Source: Microbacterium sp. p3-SID336
Lineage (GTDB): Bacteria > Actinomycetota > Actinomycetes > Actinomycetales > Microbacteriaceae
Length of the DNA stretch: 16,113 nucleotides
Assembly: GCF_025143365.1 (NCBI RefSeq)
Contig: NZ_JALXPE010000079.1
Span: 1 to 16,113 of the forward strand
Direction: 5' to 3'
The position numbers and the translations under genes were made by a program. This document shows positions 4,085-12,056 of the stretch, in pieces (the first letter of the stretch is position 1; each line of letters begins with the position of its first letter). The notes beneath the pieces were generated by a model. It saw only the letters and a program-made list of their open reading frames with translations. It did no database searches and was not told where the DNA came from.

Positions 4085-6271
4085 TCACGGCTTCCCCTGG
4101 CGCCACAGCTTCGACGGCCACCAGATGGCCTTGCCGATGTCGTACGCGAGCGCCGGCACGAGCAGCGACCGCACGACGAACGTGTCGAGCAGCACACCGA
4201 AGGCGACGATGAACGCCAGCTGCACCAGGAACAGGATCGGAATCACCGACAGGGCCGCGAAGGTCGCCGCCAGCACGAGTCCGGCCGAGGTGATCACGCC
4301 GCCCGTGATGGAGAGTCCGCGCAGGATCCCCTCCCTGGTGCCGTGCTCCTTCGACTCCTCGCGGACGCGCGTCATCAGGAAGATGTTGTAGTCGATGCCG
4401 AGGGCCACGAGGAAGACGAACCCGTAGAGGGGGACGGCAGGATCGGCGCCGGGGAAGTCGAAGATGCCGTTGAAGACCAGTGCCGACACCCCCAGTGCGG
4501 TGCCGAACGACAGCACCGTGGTGAGGATCAGCAGCACGGGCGCGAAGATCGAGCGCAGCAGCAGCATCAGGATCAGCATGATCACCACGAGGATCACCGG
4601 GATGATCAGGTTGCGGTCGTGGATGGACGCATCGTTCGTGTCGACCGAGGTGGCGGTGACCCCGCCGACCGCCGCGTCGAGGTCGTCCAGCTCGGTGCGC
4701 AGCTCGCGCACGGTGTCTGCGGCCGCACCCGAGTCCGCCGCATTGGTCAGCGTGCCCTGCAACAGCACCTGTCCATCCACGGTGGTGGGTTCGGGTGCGG
4801 GCGTGCCGGGAGGGCCGACTGCGGTGATACCGTCCGCCGTGACAGGGGCGGAGCCGCTCGGGGAGTCGGCCGCGGTCACGGCCACCCCGTCGATGCCATC
4901 GCTCGCCAGCAGCACGTCGGCCGCGTCCTGCAGGCGGGCCTCGTCGACGACGACATACACCGGGCTGCCGGAGCCGCCGGGGAAGTGCTCGCCCAGCGCG
5001 ACCTGCCCGTCCCGCGCCTCGGAGGCGCCGAGGACCAGGTCAGACTGCGGCACCCCGACCGCGTCGAGCTGCGTGACGCCCGCGGCGCCCGCGAGCAGGA
5101 CGAGCGTGGTGGCGATCCAGATCACGCGCGGGCGCTTCTTGATCGCTCCGGCGAGCCGGGCCCACAGTCCGGTCTTGCGCATGCCGTGTTCTTCGGCGAC
5201 GACCTCCGGCTCGAAGCGCGGACGCCGGGGCCAGAAGACCGCACGGCCGAAGAGGAGCAGCAGCGACGGCAGGAGCGTGAGCGCTGACAGCATCGCGAAC
5301 ACGATCCCGATCGCCGCGACCGGACCGAGCGTGCTGTTCGACTTCAGATCGCTGAGCAGCAGACACAGCAGCCCGGCGATGACCGTGCCGCCGGAGGCCA
5401 CGATCGGCTCCACCGAGCCCTTCCACGCCGCGGTCAGGGCGACGCCCTTGTCCTGGGCGACGCGAAGCTCCTCGCGGAAGCGCGCGACGAACAGCAGCGC
5501 GTAGTCGGTTGCCGCGCCGATCACCAGGATGAACAGGATCCCCTGCGTCTGACCGCTGAGCAGCAGGATCTCCCACTTCGCGAGCCACCACACCACCAGG
5601 AGGGCCACGCAGAGGGCGAACAGGCTCGTAGACAGCACCACCAGGGGCAGCAGGAACGAGCGATAGACGAGGACCAGGATGATGAGCACGGCCAGCAGCG
5701 CGACGCCGAGCAGCAGTCCGTCGATGCCGGCGAAGCCCGCGACGAGGTCCGCGCTGAACCCCGCAGGTCCCGTGATGTACACGGTGATCCCGTCCGGCAC
5801 GGCGGCGCGCAGCTCCTCGCCGAGCGCGGCTGTCGTGTCTGCGAGCTCGGCGTCGCCGTCGATGGGGATGAACGCCTGCGCGGCCTTGCCGTCGTCGGAC
5901 GGGAGCGCCGGAGACACGTCCTCGGACACGCCTTCCACCGAGGGGGCATCGGCGACGGCATCGGCGATCGCGTCGAGCTCGCCCTGCGTCAGCTCATCCT
6001 CGGAGGTGAACACGGCGATGGCCGGGATCGACTCGCTGTCGTTGAACTCGCCGAGCAGCTGCTGCACGGCGGTCGCATCCGCGGACTCCGGAAGGTAGGT
6101 GGTCTGGTCGTTCGACGACACCTCGTCGACCTTGCCGAACAGCGGTCCGCCGAAGGACGCGCCGGCGAGCCACACCAGGATCAGCAGGACCGGGAGGAAG
6201 ACCCGCAGCCACGAGTGGCGTCGGGTGCGCTCGCGGGTCGGGGGTGTCGGCGCGTCGGCGGGGCGGGACAT
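4085..6271 (-). CDS. MMPL/RND-family membrane transporter at the end of the carotenoid operon
   Basis: A 728-residue integral membrane protein with the duplicated MMPL layout. It has TM1 at about 22-40, an extracytoplasmic loop at 41-180, five helices at about 182-342, then TM7 near 384-400, a second loop to about 553, and five more helices to about 710. The conserved acidic-Tyr motifs of the proton path occur in both halves: GAATDYALLFVARFREE (Asp256) and LGIDYNIFLMTRVREE (Asp627). The start is ATG 6271 (MSRPADAP), with AAAGGAA upstream. The frame continues further upstream, but that part has no ribosome site and overlaps crtEb. It lies 38 bases after crtEb and is probably cotranscribed. C. 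glutamicum also has an MMPL gene (cg0722) inside its crt operon, so a link to carotenoid or isoprenoid-lipid traffic is likely. The cargo is unknown. Confidence 0.9.
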   Translation of the reverse strand: MSRPADAPTPPTRERTRRHSWLRVFLPVLLILVWLAGASFGGPLFGKVDEVSSNDQTTYLPESADATAVQQLLGEFNDSESIPAIAVFTSEDELTQGELDAIADAVADAPSVEGVSEDVSPALPSDDGKAAQAFIPIDGDAELADTTAALGEELRAAVPDGITVYITGPAGFSADLVAGFAGIDGLLLGVALLAVLIILVLVYRSFLLPLVVLSTSLFALCVALLVVWWLAKWEILLLSGQTQGILFILVIGAATDYALLFVARFREELRVAQDKGVALTAAWKGSVEPIVASGGTVIAGLLCLLLSDLKSNSTLGPVAAIGIVFAMLSALTLLPSLLLLFGRAVFWPRRPRFEPEVVAEEHGMRKTGLWARLAGAIKKRPRVIWIATTLVLLAGAAGVTQLDAVGVPQSDLVLGASEARDGQVALGEHFPGGSGSPVYVVVDEARLQDAADVLLASDGIDGVAVTAADSPSGSAPVTADGITAVGPPGTPAPEPTTVDGQVLLQGTLTNAADSGAAADTVRELRTELDDLDAAVGGVTATSVDTNDASIHDRNLIIPVILVVIMLILMLLLRSIFAPVLLILTTVLSFGTALGVSALVFNGIFDFPGADPAVPLYGFVFLVALGIDYNIFLMTRVREESKEHGTREGILRGLSITGGVITSAGLVLAATFAALSVIPILFLVQLAFIVAFGVLLDTFVVRSLLVPALAYDIGKAIWWPSKLWRQGKP

Positions 6272-6309
6272 CGGAGGGTTCCTTTCGGGTGTCGTGCGGC
6301 GGCCGGGGG

Positions 6310-7200
6310 TCAGGAGACCCAGGCGAGGATGAGGATCATCGTGGCGAGGAAGCCCGCGATGTAGTTCAGGGCGATGAAGCGTCGCCAGGCGCGGTTCGTT
6401 CTGGCGGACGTGTCGTCCGTCACGTTCCACCAGGGCGCGGCGTTCACGATGTACGGAAGGGCGAGCACGGCGGCGAGCGGTCCGGGCCACGGCGTGAAGA
6501 GCATCGCCACCCCGGCGAGCGTCCAGAGGGCCATCGCGAGCCGCACGGTCGTGCGTGCTCCGATGACGGTTGCGATCGAGGAGATCCCGCCCTCACGGTC
6601 GGGGCCGACGTCCTGCACCGCGCCGAAGGCGTGTGCCGCCATCCCCCAGAGGAAGAACGCGCTCAACGTCAGCACGGTCGCGGCGTTCACCGGTGCGCCG
6701 GCCAGGGCGAGCCCGACGATGGCGGGGCTCACGAAGTGCGTGCTCGAGGTGATCGAGTCGAGGAACGGGCGCTCCTTGAAGCGCAGCACCGGTGCCGAGT
6801 ATGCGATCACCGCGAACACGCTCAGTGTCAGCCAGAACCATGACGCCGGATTCCCCACCGCGTAGAGGTAGACGAGGAACGGGATGTTCGTGAGAGCGGC
6901 AGCCCACAGCGTCGCGCGATGGATGCGAGGTGCCAGCAGCGCCCCCTCGATTCCGCCCTTGCGCGGGTTCGCGAGATCGGACGCGTAGTCGAACACGTCG
7001 TTGATGCCGTACATCGCGAGGTTGTACGGCACGAGGAAGTACAGGGTGCCGATCACGAGAGTCAGGTCGATCTCACGGGTGCTGAGCAGGTAGGCGGCGG
7101 CGAAGGGGAAGGCCGTGTTGATCCAGCTGATCGGCCGCGACGACAGCACGATCTGCGCCAGGTCGCGACCGGCGGAACGATGCGTGGAACGGTCGCTCAT
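6310..7200 (-). CDS. crtEb: Lycopene elongase CrtEb (UbiA-family prenyltransferase)
   Basis: A 296-residue membrane prenyltransferase. By homology it adds two C5 units from DMAPP to lycopene to give the acyclic C50 flavuxanthin, or an intermediate on that path. Both Asp-rich motifs of the UbiA family are present: NDVFDYASD (Asn67 to Asp75) and DVGPD (Asp197 to Asp201). Seven to nine hydrophobic segments are visible, starting around residue 28. The ATG at 7200 overlaps the crtYf stop as ATGA, and AAGGAG lies nine bases upstream. The longer open frame upstream is only the shadow of crtYf. The neighbours crtI, crtYe and crtYf identify it as a carotenoid enzyme rather than a menaquinone or heme one. 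Confidence 0.92.
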   Translation of the reverse strand: MSDRSTHRSAGRDLAQIVLSSRPISWINTAFPFAAAYLLSTREIDLTLVIGTLYFLVPYNLAMYGINDVFDYASDLANPRKGGIEGALLAPRIHRATLWAAALTNIPFLVYLYAVGNPASWFWLTLSVFAVIAYSAPVLRFKERPFLDSITSSTHFVSPAIVGLALAGAPVNAATVLTLSAFFLWGMAAHAFGAVQDVGPDREGGISSIATVIGARTTVRLAMALWTLAGVAMLFTPWPGPLAAVLALPYIVNAAPWWNVTDDTSARTNRAWRRFIALNYIAGFLATMILILAWVS

Positions 7201-7538
7201 GGCCGGTGCTCCTTCGCGGCATCCGAACGGCGGGTCCGGGTGCGGAGTGCCCGCACCGCTGTCCACACGGCGGGCAGCAGCACCACCCCGGCGAGCGGAT
7301 AGGCGAAGTCCTCGAGCGGGGCCAGCCCGATGTACACGCCGAGGAGGTGCGCGGAGGAGTAGTGGAACAGACCGGCCCCGATCATCACCGTGTCGAACAC
7401 AGCGGTGAGCAGCACCAGCACGATGGCGGTGATGCCGACGGCGCCGAGGTGCGGGCGCTGTCGTGCGACGAGCGCGAGCGTGACAGCCGTGACGGCGGCG
7501 ACCGCGAGGAAGACGGCGGAGAGCTGCAGGTAGGTCAT
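7197..7538 (-). CDS. crtYf: C50 carotenoid cyclase subunit CrtYf
   Basis: A 113-residue protein with three hydrophobic helices (about 3-24, 33-55 and 66-97) and the motif APLEDFAYPLAG (73-84), the PxE(D/E)xxxY signature of small heterodimeric lycopene cyclase subunits. With CrtYe it should close the end rings of the C50 chain (epsilon rings in decaprenoxanthin, gamma rings in sarcinaxanthin). The ring type cannot be read from sequence by eye. Its ATG overlaps the crtYe stop as ATGA and its stop overlaps the crtEb start in the same way, so synthesis of both cyclase subunits and the elongase is probably coupled. The basic C-terminus (RTRTRRSD) is probably cytoplasmic. Equivalent names are crtYh and lbtB in other genera. 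Confidence 0.88.
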   Translation of the reverse strand: MTYLQLSAVFLAVAAVTAVTLALVARQRPHLGAVGITAIVLVLLTAVFDTVMIGAGLFHYSSAHLLGVYIGLAPLEDFAYPLAGVVLLPAVWTAVRALRTRTRRSDAAKEHRP

Positions 7539-7882
7539 CGCGGGACCTCGGATCCGCGGAGGCGCTCGCGCCGGCGGTCCAGCAGACGGAGGGCACCCCC
7601 GTAGATCACCATCGTGCACACGACGAGGAACACGAGGAACACCGGCTCCTCCAGAGGGAGTTCGGGCGCGAGCACGATGCCGGTCGCGACCACGGCCTCG
7701 CCGCGGAAGAAGATGCCGCTGACGATGCCGGCGACGTCCCAGATCAGGAAGAACACGAGTCCGACGACGGTGACGACCGCGGCAGAGACCGGGTCGCGCC
7801 AGAAGAACAGCCGGAAGCGCCAGTCGAGCAGGAGCATGCACCCGAGCGAGACCAGCAGGGCGCCCAGGTAGACGGCGCCCAT
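7535..7882 (-). CDS. crtYe: C50 carotenoid cyclase subunit CrtYe
   Basis: A 115-residue subunit with hydrophobic helices at about 3-19, 32-59 and 79-100. The motif ELPLEEPVFLVF (74-85) is the paired-Glu signature shared with CrtYc/CrtYe of the heterodimeric cyclases. It acts with CrtYf on the elongated C50 carotenoid in the membrane. The ATG at 7882 shares one base with the crtI stop (TGATG) and its own stop overlaps the crtYf start (ATGA). The order crtI-crtYe-crtYf-crtEb is the C. glutamicum order, which supports assigning this first subunit as Ye. The longer frame running upstream is an antisense-free shadow of crtI. Confidence 0.88.
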   Translation of the reverse strand: MGAVYLGALLVSLGCMLLLDWRFRLFFWRDPVSAAVVTVVGLVFFLIWDVAGIVSGIFFRGEAVVATGIVLAPELPLEEPVFLVFLVVCTMVIYGGALRLLDRRRERLRGSEVPR

Positions 7883-9477
7883 CACGACTGCTCCGCTCGC
7901 ACACCCCGCGCGGCGGGCTCGGGGAGCGGTCCGGGGGAGTGGTCGCCGCGGATCCGCTTGAGGACGATCTCTGCGCTGATGAGGCACATCGGCACGCCCA
8001 CCCCGGGCGCGGTCGTGGCGCCGGCGTAGTACAGGCCGCGGACCCGCTTCGACGCGTTCTGCGCGCGGAACATCGCGCTCTGCGACAGGATGTGCGCCGG
8101 CCCGAGCATGCCCCCGCGCCACGATCGGTAGTCGTCGTGGAAGTCGGCGGGTCCGACCGTCTCCCTGACCACGATGCGCTCGCGCAGGTCGGGGATGTCC
8201 GCCCACGTCGAGATCATGTCGATCGCGGCGTCGGCGGCCTGCTCGACCTGGGGTGACCCGGCGCCGTCCGCGCCGCCGTGGCCCAGCTCGACCTGGGCGG
8301 GAACGGGGATCAGCACGAACAGGTTCTCGTGGTCGGCGGGGGCCACGTCGGGATCGGTCGCGCTCGGACGGCACACGTACGTGGACGCCGGCGACGGGAG
8401 GTGCGGCGCGGTGCCGAAGATCGCGTCGAAGTTCGCGTCCCAGTCCTCCGTGAAGAACAGCGAGTGATGGGGGAGCTGTGGCAGCTCACCCCGCACGCCC
8501 AGCATCACCAGCACGCCGCCGGGGCCACTCGTGCGTCGCGCCCACCACGACTCGGGATACGTCTGCAGGGTGGGAGGCAGCAGCGCCGTCTCCGTGTGGT
8601 GCAGGTCGGCCGCCGACACCACGATGTCCGCATCCTCGATGTGCTGGTGACCCTCGTGGTCGGTCCAGCCGACACCCGTCGCGATCGTGCCGCCCTCGGT
8701 GTCGCGGGTCAGGATGCCCGTGACATCCGCGCCGGTCACGATCCGGGCGCCGGCCTCGACCGCGAGCGCCTCGATGCGCTCGACCACGCGCCAGAACCCG
8801 CCCTGCGGGTAGAGCACTCCCTGATCGAGGTCGAGCGCGCTCATCAGGTGATACATGGCGGGGGCCGTGCGCGGATCGGTGCCGAGGAACACCGCGGGGT
8901 AGCCGAGGATCTGGCGCAGCACGGGGTGACGGAACCGCCGCGCCGCGAACGCCTGCAGCCGTGTGCCGAGCAGGGAGAACAGACGGGGAAGGGCGCGCAG
9001 CACCTCCGGGGCCGCCAGGGTGCGCGCCTGCGTGAAGGGGTTGTACAGGAAGTAGCGCTGCGCCATCGCCCCGGCGTGATGCGCGGAGTCGAGGTAGGAG
9101 TCCAGCGCCGCGGAAGACCCGGGTTCCAGGGTCTCGAACAGTCGCTGAACGGCCTCCCGTCCGGCCGGCACGGTGACCGCGGCGCCATCCGCGGCCGTGG
9201 GTGAGCGGAACACGCGGTAGCCGGGATCGAGGAGCGTGAGCTCCAGCTGCTCCTCGGTGCTGGTGCCCATCATGCGGAAGAAGTGGTCGAACACCTCCGG
9301 CATGAGGTACCACGAGGGGCCCGCGTCGAATCGGAAGCCGTCGCGCTCGACGCTGCCGGCCCGTCCGCCCACCCGCTCGTTCTTCTCCAGCACGGTCACG
9401 TCGTGTCCGTCACGGGCGAGCAGCCCGGCGGCCGCGAGCCCCGCGACACCGGCTCCGATCACGACCACGCGGCTCAT
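7882..9477 (-). CDS. crtI: Phytoene desaturase CrtI
   Basis: A 531-residue FAD-dependent, membrane-associated desaturase that takes phytoene to lycopene in four steps. The N-terminal dinucleotide fold is complete: [20 protein letters not shown] with GAGVAG at 8-13, followed by the ribose-binding Glu31 in [13 protein letters not shown]. The substrate region [14 protein letters not shown] follows. The C-terminal bacterial CrtI signature [19 protein letters not shown] begins near 481. The length is normal for the family. The start overlaps the crtB stop as ATGA at 9474-9477. A full lycopene product fits the downstream elongase and cyclase. No truncation or frameshift is present. Confidence 0.96.
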   Translation of the reverse strand: MSRVVVIGAGVAGLAAAGLLARDGHDVTVLEKNERVGGRAGSVERDGFRFDAGPSWYLMPEVFDHFFRMMGTSTEEQLELTLLDPGYRVFRSPTAADGAAVTVPAGREAVQRLFETLEPGSSAALDSYLDSAHHAGAMAQRYFLYNPFTQARTLAAPEVLRALPRLFSLLGTRLQAFAARRFRHPVLRQILGYPAVFLGTDPRTAPAMYHLMSALDLDQGVLYPQGGFWRVVERIEALAVEAGARIVTGADVTGILTRDTEGGTIATGVGWTDHEGHQHIEDADIVVSAADLHHTETALLPPTLQTYPESWWARRTSGPGGVLVMLGVRGELPQLPHHSLFFTEDWDANFDAIFGTAPHLPSPASTYVCRPSATDPDVAPADHENLFVLIPVPAQVELGHGGADGAGSPQVEQAADAAIDMISTWADIPDLRERIVVRETVGPADFHDDYRSWRGGMLGPAHILSQSAMFRAQNASKRVRGLYYAGATTAPGVGVPMCLISAEIVLKRIRGDHSPGPLPEPAARGVRAEQS

Positions 9478-10379
9478 CGGTCACGCTCCAGGGCTGTGGT
9501 CGCGACAGCTCGGGCGGCGAGCAGCGCCTTGATCGGATCCGGCACGCGCACCCGGCGGCGATAGAGCTCCGCGGCCGGGGTCTTGGCCACGCGTCGTGTG
9601 AGCGCGGCGAACAGGGCGAGCGCGCTCCGGACGGCAGCCCGTGCGTCCTTGGGCAGCAGGGGGATGGCGGCTCTGGCGTCGTCGAGCTGGCGTTCCACCG
9701 TGTCGACCCACGCGTCGCGATCCGCGTCGGTCAGCCGGGCCGAGCCTCCGAGGTAGCCGCGGTGCAGGCGGTCGGTGTCGTCGGCGAGGTCCCGCAGGAA
9801 GTTCACGTTCTGGAAGGCCGCTCCGAGCCGTCTGGCGCCGCGGCGCAGGATCTCGAGCTCGGCGTCGCTCCGCGGGGCGTCGCGCAGGAAGACCTGCAGA
9901 CACATGAGCCCGACGACCTCCGCCGAACCGTAGACGTAGGCCGCGTGGGCTTCCGCGTCGTAGGCGGTGAAGCCGGGATCGCCCGCGATGTCGGCGCGCA
10001 TCGAGTCGAAGAAGGGCTGGGTCAGCTCCTCGCCGATGCCGCACTCCCTGGCCGTCCGCGCGAACGCATGCAGGATGAGGTCGCTGCTGTACCCCGTGCG
10101 CATCGACCGGTGGGTCTCGGCGATGTAGGAGTCGAGGGCGGCGGATTGGGCCGAGGAGTCGAGCCCCGCTTCCGCGGCGACGCCGTCCACGATCTCATCG
10201 GCGATGCGAACCATGGCGTAGATGTTGCGCACGTGCTGCCGGTGGCGTCGACCGAGCAGCCGGGTGGCGAGGCCGAAAGAGGTGGAGTAGGTGCGGATGA
10301 CGTCGGTCGTGGCGATCTCCGCGGTGCGGCTGAAGCGACGCAGGGCCTCGTCCCTGCGGTCGGCGGATGGCGCCGTCAT
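9474..10379 (-). CDS. crtB: Phytoene synthase CrtB
   Basis: A 301-residue head-to-head prenyl synthase that condenses two GGPP molecules to phytoene via prephytoene diphosphate. The two Asp-rich magnesium motifs are visible: DEIVD (Asp61 to Asp65) in [11 protein letters not shown], and DLADD (Asp197 to Asp201) in [32 protein letters not shown] (30-42) is the conserved N-terminal segment. The start is ATG 10379 ([12 protein letters not shown]), which overlaps the crtE stop as ATGA. The frame continues upstream only as a shadow within crtE. A squalene synthase role is unlikely given the crtE and crtI neighbours. Confidence 0.95.
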   Translation of the reverse strand: MTAPSADRRDEALRRFSRTAEIATTDVIRTYSTSFGLATRLLGRRHRQHVRNIYAMVRIADEIVDGVAAEAGLDSSAQSAALDSYIAETHRSMRTGYSSDLILHAFARTARECGIGEELTQPFFDSMRADIAGDPGFTAYDAEAHAAYVYGSAEVVGLMCLQVFLRDAPRSDAELEILRRGARRLGAAFQNVNFLRDLADDTDRLHRGYLGGSARLTDADRDAWVDTVERQLDDARAAIPLLPKDARAAVRSALALFAALTRRVAKTPAAELYRRRVRVPDPIKALLAARAVATTALERDR

Positions 10380-11458
10380 CGGCTGCGACCCTCGATGCGA
10401 TCCGCCAGCGCGAGGACGGTCCGCCCTGCGGCGGGCGAGAGCGTGCCGGCTTCCTCGGCCTCTGCCAGCACGGTGGAGACGGCCGTGAGCTGCTCCTGCA
10501 CGAGTCCGCGGACGAAGTCCTCTGCCCCGCATTCGCGCAGTCGTTCGCGGATGTGCATGGCGTCTGCGGTGCTGAGATCCGAGGTGCCGAACCGCAGCTC
10601 GATGCTGGGCCAGTCGCTGGTCATGCGCGCATAGGCGATGATCGCCGTCTCCTTGCCCTCCCTGAGATCGGAGTACGCGTCCTTGCCGTGGGTCTCGGGG
10701 TCCCCGAACACGGAGAGCAGGTCGTCCTGGAGCTGATACGCGAGGCCGAGGTGGGCGCCGATCTCGGTGAGGTGGTCCTCGGCGGCCGTCGATGCACCCG
10801 CGAGCACCGCGGCGGCGCGCAGGGGCAGCACGAAGGAATATGCCGCCGTCTTGGAGGCGCTGGTGGCGAGGATCGTCCGCAGGTCGGGAGTGATGATCCC
10901 GTCGCTGAGCGCGACATCGGCGTGCTCTCCGGCGACGGTCTCGAACACGGTGGTGTCCAGCAGCGCGAGCAGGCGCTCGCGCCCGGACGGCGTCACGTCG
11001 GCGCGCGCGAAGCCGAGGACGGCGGTCGACAGCAGGAGATCGCCCAGCAGGATCGCACTCGAGCGACCCCAGTGCAGGGCGGAGGCGGTGCTGTCGTCCG
11101 GGCGGCGGGCGATCAGGGAGCCGATGAGGTTGGGGCGACGCCGACGCGTGAGGTCGCCGTCGATGACGTCGTCATGGAGAAGGAACGCGTAGTGCAGGAG
11201 CTCGACATGGGCGGCCACCTCGATCGCTCCGGCGGTCTGCTCGGCCGTGGCGCTCTCGGAGGACAGCGACTGGAACAGGTCCATCAGCATCCGAGGTCGG
11301 AGCAGCTTCCCGCCGAGCGCGTGCTCCGCGGCGGTGTTCCACAGCGCTGCGAACTCAGCGCCGTAATGCTCTGCGGCGACCGAGCGCTCGGCGAATCGCC
11401 GTCGCAGCACCTCCTCGATCCGGGTTCCGAGGTCCTCCTCGGTGAGCGTGATCGGCAT
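10376..11458 (-). CDS. crtE: Geranylgeranyl diphosphate synthase CrtE
   Basis: A 360-residue trans-polyprenyl diphosphate synthase that builds GGPP from IPP and allylic diphosphates. GGKLLRPRM (49-57) binds IPP. The first Asp-rich motif is HDDVID (Asp96, Asp97, Asp100), followed by RRRRPN. The second motif reads YQLQDDLLSVFGD (Asp245, Asp246), with Ser249 where many relatives have Asp or Gly, a common variant in actinobacterial CrtE. The start ATG 11458 lies three bases after the idi stop, with GGTGAGG inside the end of idi as ribosome site. As the product is the proposed ligand of CrtR-type repressors, this enzyme is a likely feedback point for the operon. Confidence 0.93.
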   Translation of the reverse strand: MPITLTEEDLGTRIEEVLRRRFAERSVAAEHYGAEFAALWNTAAEHALGGKLLRPRMLMDLFQSLSSESATAEQTAGAIEVAAHVELLHYAFLLHDDVIDGDLTRRRRPNLIGSLIARRPDDSTASALHWGRSSAILLGDLLLSTAVLGFARADVTPSGRERLLALLDTTVFETVAGEHADVALSDGIITPDLRTILATSASKTAAYSFVLPLRAAAVLAGASTAAEDHLTEIGAHLGLAYQLQDDLLSVFGDPETHGKDAYSDLREGKETAIIAYARMTSDWPSIELRFGTSDLSTADAMHIRERLRECGAEDFVRGLVQEQLTAVSTVLAEAEEAGTLSPAAGRTVLALADRIEGRSR

Positions 11459-11461
11459 GGC

Positions 11462-11983
11462 TCAGACCTCACCGAGACGCCGCAGCAGCGGCAGCTGCTC
11501 GACGAGCCACGGGCTGAAGGCGAAGGGGGTGCGACTGACCGCTTCGGTCAGGGCGCCGGGATCGACCCAGGCCCACTCGGCGACCTCGTCCGGGTTGGCC
11601 ACGGGGTCCGCATCGACGACCGCGACGTGCACGGGGCACACTTCGTTCTCCACGATGCCGCTCGCATCGACCGCGCGATAGCGATAGTCAGGGACGGCCA
11701 GGCGGACCCCTGAGACGTGCAGCCCGAGCTCGTCTTCGGCGCGCCGCCGCACCGCGTCGGTCATCTCCTCGTCCGGCTGCGGGTGCCCGCAGAAGCTGTT
11801 GGTCCAGACGCCGGGCCAGGTCCGCTTCGCCAGGGACCGGCGCGTCACGAGGAGGCGACCGTCGCGGTCGAGGACATAGCAGGAGAACGCCAGATGGAGC
11901 GGGGTGTCGTACGTGTGGACCTCGCTCTTCGGCAGGACACCGACGGCGGTCCCGTCTTCCGCGAGCAGCGTGACGTTGTCCAT
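11462..11983 (-). CDS. idi: Isopentenyl-diphosphate delta-isomerase, type I
   Basis: A 173-residue Nudix-fold enzyme that interconverts IPP and DMAPP. Its active site matches the E. coli enzyme with a constant offset of two residues. Cys65 (TNSFCGHP) corresponds to Cys67, metal ligands His23, His30 and His67 to His25, His32 and His69, Glu85 to Glu87, and Glu112 and Glu114 (VENEVCPV) to Glu114 and Glu116. It is the first gene of the carotenoid operon and supplies DMAPP both for CrtE priming and for CrtEb, which consumes two DMAPP per lycopene. That explains its presence here. The start ATG 11983 has AAAGGA and GGGGAA upstream. It is divergent from the MarR regulator across 73 bases. Confidence 0.96.
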   Translation of the reverse strand: MDNVTLLAEDGTAVGVLPKSEVHTYDTPLHLAFSCYVLDRDGRLLVTRRSLAKRTWPGVWTNSFCGHPQPDEEMTDAVRRRAEDELGLHVSGVRLAVPDYRYRAVDASGIVENEVCPVHVAVVDADPVANPDEVAEWAWVDPGALTEAVSRTPFAFSPWLVEQLPLLRRLGEV

Positions 11984-12000
11984 GACTTCCCCGTCCTTTA

Positions 12001-12027
12001 GCTAACTTGGTGAAATATCAACTTAGC
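12001..12027. promoter_or_regulatory. Imperfect inverted repeat between idi and crtR, candidate CrtR operator
   Basis: GCTAACTTGG (12001-12010) and TCAACTTAGC (12018-12027) are reverse complements at eight of ten positions around a seven-base centre. TTAGCTAA (11998-12005) is an extra small palindrome at the left edge. This is the most AT-rich part of the divergent gap and lies upstream of both genes. MarR-type dimers bind such sites, so CrtR control of idi-crt and of itself is the natural reading, by inference. Confidence 0.55.
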
Positions 12028-12044
12028 ATGAAACTGTTCGTGTG

Positions 12045-12050
12045 TAACAT
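12045..12050 (+). promoter_or_regulatory. -10 element of crtR, leaderless start
   Basis: TAACAT is followed by six bases and then the ATG at 12057, so transcription should begin at the start codon. No Shine-Dalgarno sequence is present. This supports the long N-terminal version of the protein. Confidence 0.55.
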
Positions 12051-12056
12051 GATCGC

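Noticed and set aside
3991..4085. tRNA-Arg as an attachment site with the carotenoid operon as an island
   Set aside because: No second copy of the tRNA 3' end, no integrase and no composition shift are visible, and the operon resembles the conserved actinobacterial arrangement.
4343..5504. Plus-strand open frames inside the MMPL gene
   Set aside because: They are shadows: hydrophobic MMPL codons read backwards give His, Gln, Glu and Arg-rich or Ser-rich strings with no start signal.
6272..6490. N-terminal extension of the MMPL protein to 801 residues
   Set aside because: The extra residues are Arg/His-rich and lie over the crtEb 3' end. A ribosome site precedes ATG 6271 instead.
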